Of a stretch of DNA of 64,000 nt, positions 56,511-64,000 are shown piece by piece. Source of the stretch: Turbatrix aceti (Eukaryota > Nematoda > Chromadorea > Rhabditida > Panagrolaimidae). The notes beneath the pieces were generated by a model. The model was not told where the DNA came from. It saw only the letters and a list, made by a program, of their open reading frames with translations, and did no database searches. The translations under genes were made by a program, and so were the position numbers. The stretch's first letter is position 1; each line of letters starts with the position of its first letter. The stretch lies in assembly GCA_963969345.1 (NCBI GenBank), contig OZ017769.1:3844816-3908815 (forward strand), read 5' to 3'.

Positions 56511-57118
56511 ATGGCTGGTGTTTTCCATTCCTCCTTCAAAGGACACAGATTCATCCTCGTCCTCATCCTCCAGCTGATGACGAAGACTACTTTTGCACAT
56601 CCAACATCCAAAAAAGTGGCAAGCAACGACGACGCGCTTCAAAACGAGCTACGAGGCAATAAGACAAAAGTGAGCCAAAATCTCATAAAGCGGCCTCTTC
56701 TTCGGTCGGTCTTTTCAGGCGACAACGATGAGACGACATCACGCGGCACTACAAGGGATAAACATGGCCCAACGCATCCTCATACAAGGGACCCGGGCAG
56801 GAACAGGAGGTGCCCTTGCGCGGACAAGGGCGCGGGCATCCGAACAGGTCCATGGATGCATGGACCGTTGTCAGTGTCCATGATCTTTTTCAAGTGCGGG
56901 AAAAAGAAGGGAGGATGGGTGAGAAATGAGGTAATGCGCGTTGTTGTTTGCTTTGTTCTCAGGCAGAAGAAGACATTGCCGGACGGCAGCGGCAGTCGCA
57001 GTGGTGTCCAATTGTGTCCAAGTGGTTGTTGTGTAATTGTATCAAGTCTCGTGACTTCTTCGACTTCTTCCAAGAAGTTCGTCTTTCGGAAGGGCACGAG
57101 GGCAACCTGATCACTTAA
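56511..57118 (+). CDS. possible secreted cysteine-containing protein, unknown
   Basis: Preferred model: exons 56511-56918 and 56963-57118 (GTGAGA donor, GTTCTCAG acceptor, phase 0); 187 aa. The N terminus has a hydrophobic stretch FILVLILQLMTKTTFA like a signal peptide. The C-terminal exon encodes WCPIVSKWLLCNCIKSRDFF. An extra intron (56670-56718; GTGAGC donor, TTTTCAG acceptor) is equally plausible; its use changes frame and ends the protein early after GCMDRCQCP. The two options conflict, no family is recognised, and the codon composition is mixed, so this is a candidate only. Confidence 0.3.
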
Positions 57119-60100
57119 AAGCAACCCCAAAAATGTTTTCTTCTTCCATTTGGATGATGAAAAATCACAAAAATCCGGTTGAAGCCAAATCAAATCACCC
57201 AAGTCCCCCGCGCGGTCCACATGAGTCGCGCCGAACCAAGTCCCCCGCGAGGGCCCATGTGGCCATATTTTTGTTGTTTTATTTGCTTAGTTATGTATTT
57301 ATTGGTCATATAAGATATTGGACCTTACCCGAGTCATGTAGGCCGACCAGGGGAGGGCAGAATTGAAAAGATGAGTGTCTCATCATCGCCGTCGTCACCT
57401 CCTTCGCCCCTCACACGTAGTACGTATGCGACATGTGTCCCGGGCAAATGACAAACAATGGCGTGGCGCGATATTTGTTGCAAATGAAAAAGAAATGGGA
57501 TTAAAATTAGACTTTAGAACACTGCGTGTTGTGGTCAGGGGCGAAATTACATATCAATGCGCAAAGGATTTTGGATTTGTGTTTGCAAGTAAAAAAAAAT
57601 ACAAGTTAAGGACAAACTCCGGGGGATGGAAAAAGTTCAACAAAATATTTAAAAAATAAAAATATCAAATGTCAGAAAAAAAAACTTGAAACCGAAGATG
57701 CACAAGTTTTTCGTGGTCACAAGCCAAAAAGTTTTTCGTGGTCACAACCTGACAACCCCAAAACCCCCGGTGATGGGTCGGATCGTTTTCCGTCAAACAT
57801 CTGCGCGATCGGGAAACGGCAACTTGACTCGCCACGCATGTATGTATGCTCCACACCCTAAAATGGAGGGGAAACACGCGCACCGGCTCATCCAGATGTC
57901 GTCGTTTATCCACTTTGACGACAAACTTCCCCTTACTTTTTTTTTATAACTTTTGTCTGCTCAAAAAAAAATTGTAAGAGTAAATGCTAAAGGTCGATAA
58001 ACTCGGACACGCGTGATTTTCCCTCTCCAAAGGACACTAACTGCCCAATGAGTATTATTTTGTTCACTTCACCTTTCTCACCGCTCCTGCTACTCATCTT
58101 TGGTGTGAATCATCTTACTCGGACGCAAGTAACGGCTTTAACTGATTTTTTGCGTTCATGGACAGAAAAAAATGTTGTTTGCAGAATTGAGTGTGATGAA
58201 AAAAACGTGGATAAAAATAGCTGGACACGTAAAAAAATTATTGATCGAAAGAAAAAAATTTATTGTAGGTAAAATTTTTTAACTTGGTTAAAAATTTAAA
58301 TGCAAGGATTTTGAAACTCAGAAGGTAACAAATTTCAAAATTTTGACAGTGTAAAAATTAAAAATTAAAAATCACGGCGGTCTACCAAAAATACACAATA
58401 AATCGGCAAATTAGATAACACGGTCCTCGATGAAAGTGCATGACCACGGCTGCCGACTACTTTTAGGCACTTTACGCGGAGAATCAACTTTCAATTAGCA
58501 ATTGTCAATCGTCGTAACCGTATACGGTGGGTGCGCAACTTGCTCTCCTCTTCTCTCCCCCCCGCTCAACTGGATAGACTTGTGTACACAAATTGAGGAG
58601 AAAAACAGGAGGCCCGAGTCAGTTATAGTCGAGATGTTCCACGTCGGAGTCAGCGTCGTCGGAGTCAGCGTCGGCGTACAGCAAATGGATACACCCGCCC
58701 CGTGTGTCGGTAGTCAACACACGCGGCGGCCTATCTATCCATGTGTCATCCTTTTTTCCCTCTCCCGTACAAATTTATTTTTCGTTCGAGTTAGTTTTGT
58801 GTGTATGCTTCAAAAGTCGAGCCATCTGCTCTTTGTTTGAACACATCGGCTGCTGTTCTGGCGGCGGCGCGCAATCAGAGACGGAGGAGGATGGGAGGGG
58901 AGGTGTTATATGACTTTTTTTTTTTTGCTCGACTCCAAAGCCAGGTAATGATGACGCAAAGTTGCAATTAGCGTGGTGCACAGACACCGGCAGCACGCCT
59001 TTCATGCATCCGCGGAGAGGCATGGAGACAAAAAAGAAAAATTTAGAAGGCAGCTGCAACTCCCAAAAAGTCAAACTACTCATTATCACCGTGATTTGGA
59101 ATTTGAGGCCGCGAGCGAACGAATGCGCGACAACATAACTTCTAACGATCTGTATGGTATTTTTTTTGATGGGTTTCGCGGGTTGACTGGATTTTTCACT
59201 TTTCATCATACACAAAAAAATCATAAAAATGAGTTGGATTTTTTGTTTTTCAAAAGAAAGCAAAAGGGCAGAAATACATAAATTTTTATAAATCCAATCC
59301 GCGAACACAAATCGAAACTAACCTTAAATAAAAGAAACAAAGATTATACAGTAGCCAGCAGCTACTTTCTGCCAACTTCCGTCAACTATGTATACGACAT
59401 CGAAAAAGTTGGTCGGTCGCGGGCGACAAGCAGGCCTCTTTCCTTTCAAACTTCCGCCTTTTCGTCCGTCCGTTGTCCGAATGCACACGCCCCGAGGACC
59501 GCAAAAGTTGACAACATACGATACTTTTTCGTCCTGCGTACTTGGCACAACTTTTGACGATGCGATGGCCTCGGGGGCAGGATACACCGGCAAAAAGGTA
59601 AACACATGAACAAAATATGCATTTTGCATCCCGCATTCTGACTTGAAAGTAAAAATAAAATTTACTATTTTTCTTTTGGTCCGTCCACAACGGCGTCAAA
59701 CTTGAGTTACTCGTGACTTTTTTAAATATAAAATGGGTAAATAACTTTTTTTTGCGTTGGCATTCGACCAAATTTGACCGGAAAAAAAATAAGGTAAAAT
59801 TATTTTCTACGAAATAATAAACACCGGCGATGCTCATTTTTATGTTTTCTACCCAAAAAAAAAATTTTGCAATGATAATTGGCAGCAAACGCAACTTTTG
59901 CAAGAGTTGCGAGGGTGCCACAACCGTTACCTGACCCCCTCAGCGATAACGATCTCCGGATGCCTGTGAAAGTTGACTCTCGTTGGACAGGTCGTTAGTG
60001 GCGCAACACCTCGTCCGCATTGTTTTTGTCGGGAGTCATTGCACCATTGCACCTTTTCTCGACGAGAAACAAAAACAGAACAAAAACAATCAACTTTCGA

Positions 60101-62463
60101 CTTTCGACCTGACAGTGTAGACGTGTAATGACGGCATAATTTGATGCCCCGCGCGAGGTGGGGTTAATTGGGTTGCGCGAGTCAGTCAAGCCCACAATAT
60201 TGTTTTTCTTGTGTCTAAATATTTTGACTGGAGGAACAATGAGATGAGCAACAGGGAGAACACAAAAACACCGGGACGGCATACGGGATGGCAAAATTTA
60301 AAAAAAAAATGAGGCCAGGTGAGCAACAAAAAAAATTATAAATGTATGTACATAAATATTTTTTTAAACTATTTAAAAAAATCTAAGGCCTACAGTACCC
60401 CAATAAAGCCCGTTAGATACTTATGTTAGTCATTCTCAACACTGATTTCCAAGTAGCTAGTCGACACACTTGGCTACAGTACCCATCGACTCGCTTACAT
60501 CAGTCGCGACTCTTTCAAAGTGTCTGCTTCCTTTTCTTGAGACATGAATCGAATAAAAAACGACTTCAAAAATACTCCGGGCAGTACAAGTTGGGCGTAA
60601 TGGATGCACAAAAAAAAACAAAATCTCACTCTGTCAAGCAGAATTTGGAAATTAAGCCAAATGTTATCCATCTTGCACAGCAAAAAAAAACAGCGACGGC
60701 GGCGGCAGGCTTTTTTTTCTCTTCTTCTTCAGAGGCTTGTTTCAACTCGACGACGACGGAAACGCCACATCAGAGTTTCATTTAAAATTTTTCGCACACA
60801 ATCCCATCTCCGAGCAATGTTCATGTCCTTGTCTCCAGTTGTTTTTTGGAGGGGCTTTCTTTCTTCTTTTTTTTGTTTCATGCGCGCTCATGTTTTAGTC
60901 CTATCCAGTCAGAGGCCACATTAATGTGCTCGGAGCTTTTGTCTATCTCGGCAAAAAAGTCAGAAAGCATGACTGATTGCCTTCGGATTAGTTTTTTGTT
61001 TGAAAAATCTAATGCAAGCTTGATGGAAATGACATTGGACAAAAAAAAAGAAATTTTAATTTTTAGGATAATTGGTGAAATTGAGTATTTGGGACAAAAA
61101 TTGAGAGGACAATAATAAAAATTACAGTAATACAAAATTTGATTGTAAAAAAAGGTCAACCGTAATTTTTTAAAAATTCAGATGGTAGCAGTTCACCTGC
61201 AGGTGCCGTGCCATTCGTTTTCTCAAAATGCCAAAAAATGCCACTGTCGACAGATTAACCTTTTCCACCGGTCGTTACCTGGATCAACTAGCATGCATGC
61301 AAACAAGCATGTCTCTCTCTATTTTTTTTTCAAATTCAATTCAACGTGTGCCATTCAGTTCATCTTGTTCGAGTCTTGTCTTGTCTGTTCATTTTGTTGA
61401 CTGGGTCAATTCAAACCCCGAGTCAACTACGGCGACATTTTGAATAAATTAACCCCCGAATTGCGCTTTTGTCCTCGTTCTCGTTTTTTTTTTGCAACCT
61501 TATGGCTTTTTCAGATTCACTCCATTTTTTTCTCTTGAAAAGCATTTGTCGGACAAACAAAAAAATGGTTAACTCTCGGCGTGCCAGCAGCTGAGAGAGG
61601 GGGGGCAAGTTGTACTGTACTTTTTTGCAACAAAAAAATTTTTGGGGGTCAACAAAAAAAATGAGAAAAAATAATTATGGAAAGAAAAGAATTTAATCAC
61701 CTTGAAAAAAAAAATCATGCAGAATCGGGCAAAGTTGTACTGTAAATAATTTCTACAAAAAAAATCGAAGGTCCTAAAATATTAATAAAAAAAATAGAAA
61801 AAAAATAATGCAAACGAAAAATAATGATGCAATAAAAAAATTCATCAACTTGAAAAATTCAAGGTAAAAAATCACCGCTTCCATCATCTCATATCAAGAT
61901 GGTCGCTTTGTACTCGTTAGAGACCAGTTCATCGTCTTCCCCTCTCATAAACATCCCCGAGCAATCTTTACCGGTGTGTGCTCGCACGCGCACGTGTCCA
62001 CGAAGTACGCGCACCACCAACACCCCACACCGGTCGCTTGCTCGGTCCCCTCCGTTGATCGGTGATCGCTGTAGGGTTGACAACAACGACAACGACAACG
62101 ACAAAAGTTGTGTTTATAGCGAGCTGCTGGATGGTGGTGGTTGTGCTGCGCTCACGCGGGTGCTGTGAAAACGCACGTCCTCATCAACGCAGGAAAAAAA
62201 AGGGGGAAAAGATGGGTTGATCCGGACGACCGGGAGCGCTGCGGGCAGGTGCTATCTCCTCCTCGGAGTCGGTTGTCAGTCAGGACTGCTTGCCTGCTTC
62301 CCGGACTGATCGATTGAGAGCCGAGCCAGCTCTTCGACGATGCACACGGGACGGGTTGTTGACGTCTTCTTGCGTGCTTAAGTAATCGATTGACGCCCTT
62401 AGAAATTATCTTTTATTTTTATTTTGACCTGTAAAAGACCCTTTTTAGCACCAATCTGCCAGA
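57119..62463. other. 5.3-kb region without a supported gene
   Basis: AT-rich with scattered GC-rich islands. Two frames look mildly coding: 58048-58272 on plus (hydrophobic N terminus, then a charged tail before GTAGGT) and about 57,470-57,659 on plus. Neither can be extended by splicing. The last 600 bp has an ACAACGACAACGACAACGAC repeat near 62,082 and presumably the promoter of the isocitrate dehydrogenase gene. Confidence 0.4.
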
Positions 62464-63148
62464 ATGCACTCGGCACGTGTGAAAACCCTCGCTCTGTCGA
62501 GGTCGACTTCACAGGTGGTGCGTCGCCTCTCCACCATCGCTTTGGGCACCCCCGAAAGCATTCGTTCTCCCATCCTTCCGATTGTTCACGTAAGACCCCC
62601 TTCCAAAAAAAAATCAACTCAAACCCCCGCATTTTTAGCTGCCCCGAGCGCGCTACGGCGGTCGCACGACGGTCACTGCCCTCCCCGGCGATGGCATCGG
62701 TCCCGAGATGCTGCAGCACGTCAAGCAGATCTTCGCTTACGTTCACGCACCCATCGACTTTGAAACGATCCCGCTGAGTCATTCGGACATCAGCCAGCGC
62801 TCGTTTGAGTCCGCGCTGCTCTCCATCATGCGCAACGGCGTCGCCATCAAGGGCAACGTCGAGTCAAAGGGCAACAAAAATCTCGATCCCGATCAGATCT
62901 CGCGCAATGCTCAGATTCGGCATCGTCTTGACCTGTTCGCCAACGTGCTTCACTGCGTGTCTATCCCGACTATTCCGGCTCGCCACAAGGACATCGACAT
63001 TGTCATCATCCGTGAAAACACCGAGGGCGAGTATTCTGGACTTGAGCACAGTGGTAGGCATTTTACAAAAAAATAATTATTGTTAATTGGTTCGTTGTTC
63101 TAAAAAAAATATTTTTCAGCCATTCCCGGTGTCGTCGAATCGATCAAG
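62464..63148 (+). CDS. mitochondrial NAD-isocitrate dehydrogenase subunit, gamma-like, 5' part
   Basis: Exons 62464-62589, 62639-63053 and 63120-63148, phases 0, 1 and 0; 190 aa so far, about half the usual length. Residues 1-35 are Arg/Ser-rich and lack acids, as in a mitochondrial presequence. Then come TVTALPGDGIGPEMLQHVKQ, GVAIKGNVESKGN, LDLFANVLHCVSIPT, DIDIVIIRENTEGEYSGLEH and PGVVESIK, the order and motifs of IDH3 regulatory subunits; the SRN...HRLDLFANV region resembles gamma more than the catalytic alpha. IDH3 converts isocitrate to 2-oxoglutarate in the TCA cycle. The third exon ends at a good GTAAGT, but the expected next exon (KIIT...) is not in the window; a kinase gene begins 160 bp later. 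Confidence 0.88.
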
Positions 63149-63291
63149 GTAAGTCTTCTTATTTTCGTTCTGTCATTCTTTGGTCACGATGTATCGTGTC
63201 GTTTGTGTCTTCTTATCGCTATTTTACCGCCGCTGTTGTCTTCTCCAATCAATGAATGGGAAAAAAGGGGGTAGCTTCGACGTCTGTTGTC

Positions 63292-63298
63292 TATAAAA
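63292..63298 (+). promoter_or_regulatory. TATA-like box before the choline/ethanolamine kinase gene
   Basis: CTATAAAAC lies 16 bp before ATG 63308. The distance is too short for a normal TATA-to-start arrangement with that ATG unless the leader is trans-spliced, so it may be fortuitous. Confidence 0.25.
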
Positions 63299-63307
63299 CT
63301 TTTGATC

Positions 63308-64000
63308 ATGAACTTCACTGAGCCAAAAAGAATTTATCGAACCGTCTTCAACCATGCCGACATGCTCGCAATTGTTTCCGAGATTTTGGAAACTCAAAGC
63401 GACGACGTAAAAATTGAAGTAAGATTTTTACTTTTTTGCCCTTAAAAAATGCACTTGTTTTGTTGCAGCGCCTGAAAGAAGGTAAAACAAACTGCGTAAA
63501 CCGCATCACCCATCATGGAGGGTCCTTGATTCTGCGAATTGACGGCGAAAATACCCAAAACGTCATCGATCGGTAAATAATTTCCAAAAATCTGCTTTGA
63601 AACTGTGAAATTCGATTTTAGAGCCAGTGAATTGCAAATTTTGTCTATGCTTTCGAAATTGGGGTTCGGTGCTCGCCTGAGAGCGATATTCGACAACGGA
63701 ATCGTTCTCGACTACGTACCCGGCCGGAACATAGTCACAAAAGAACTCACATCCACGCCGATCGGTCAAACAGTGGCTAAGAAGCTTGCAGAATTGCACT
63801 GCATCGAGTTGGACGAAAACGAACTCCAGAAAACTCCATTTATTATTGCTGAACTTCGAAAATATTGTAACATGGTTTGCGCATCAGTCAAAACACAGTT
63901 GAAAGAACGGGGACAGCTTGTGCCGTATTTTGAAGGTTCGCAATTTTTGTAAAACAATAATTTTTGAAAAATCTTGTTTTTAGACGTCAATTTGGAAAAA
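63308..64000 (+). CDS. choline/ethanolamine kinase, 5' part
   Basis: Exons 63308-63418, 63469-63572, 63622-63935 and 63984 onward, phases 0, 2 and 1; 182 aa in the window, continuing past its end. Motifs: LKEGKTNCVNRITHHGGSLI with a beta-strand lysine region, LRIDGENTQNVIDRASELQI (the family's R.YG...IDR.E), GFGARLRAIFDNGIVLDYVPG (the FxNG...Y.xG block) and VAKKLAELHCIEL (the A..LA.lH helix). The catalytic Brenner-type motif would lie beyond the window. Such enzymes phosphorylate choline or ethanolamine at the head of the Kennedy pathway. The first exon (MNFTEPKRIYRTVFN) has no signal peptide, consistent with a cytosolic enzyme. It starts 159 bp after the third exon of the isocitrate dehydrogenase gene, same strand. 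Confidence 0.82.

Overview
This is a eukaryotic, AT-rich window with short introns (mostly 44-62 nt), GTAAGT-like donors and T-rich TTTTCAG acceptors. Together with ShK-repeat proteins, a TPM-domain (MOLO-1-like) receptor accessory protein, a MYT1-type zinc finger gene and a probable trans-splice acceptor just before an ATG, this points to a nematode. The species cannot be named from the sequence. All gene models come from manual splice-site and phase reading.

Layout: a possible 60-aa gene (0.3-0.5 kb); a secreted class 3 lipase on the minus strand (1.1-2.4 kb); four tandem paralogues of a small four-helix membrane family (3.8-7.7 kb); an SDF2-type MIR-domain ER protein (8.2-9.1 kb); about 3 kb without genes; a TPM-domain single-pass membrane protein (12.4-15.7 kb); tRNA-Gln (16.2 kb); a second cluster of the four-helix family, with one copy broken by an insertion and one decayed (16.9-23.8 kb). 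Interleaved on the minus strand are two related BTB-type genes, one complete and one lacking its BTB half (19.0-19.9 and 24.0-25.7 kb).

From 25.9 to 33.1 kb the window is repetitive: five copies of a 1,247-bp unit plus a partial sixth, flanked by GC-rich palindromic repeat fragments. A type I membrane protein gene follows (33.4-34.3 kb). From 34,433 to 48,028 a 6,798-bp segment occurs twice head to tail with no difference noticed. Each copy holds a three-ShK secreted protein gene, a roughly 1-kb palindrome, and the last two exons of a MYT1-type zinc finger gene. Only the right-hand copy of those exons joins, in perfect phase, to upstream exons at 51.6-52.4 kb. The left-hand copy is an orphan.

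52.4-62.4 kb is mostly non-coding, with one MATH-domain fragment and one doubtful secreted-protein candidate. The right edge holds the first three exons of a mitochondrial NAD-isocitrate dehydrogenase subunit. A choline/ethanolamine kinase gene starts right after them on the same strand and runs off the window, so it is either nested in an isocitrate dehydrogenase intron or follows a truncated copy.
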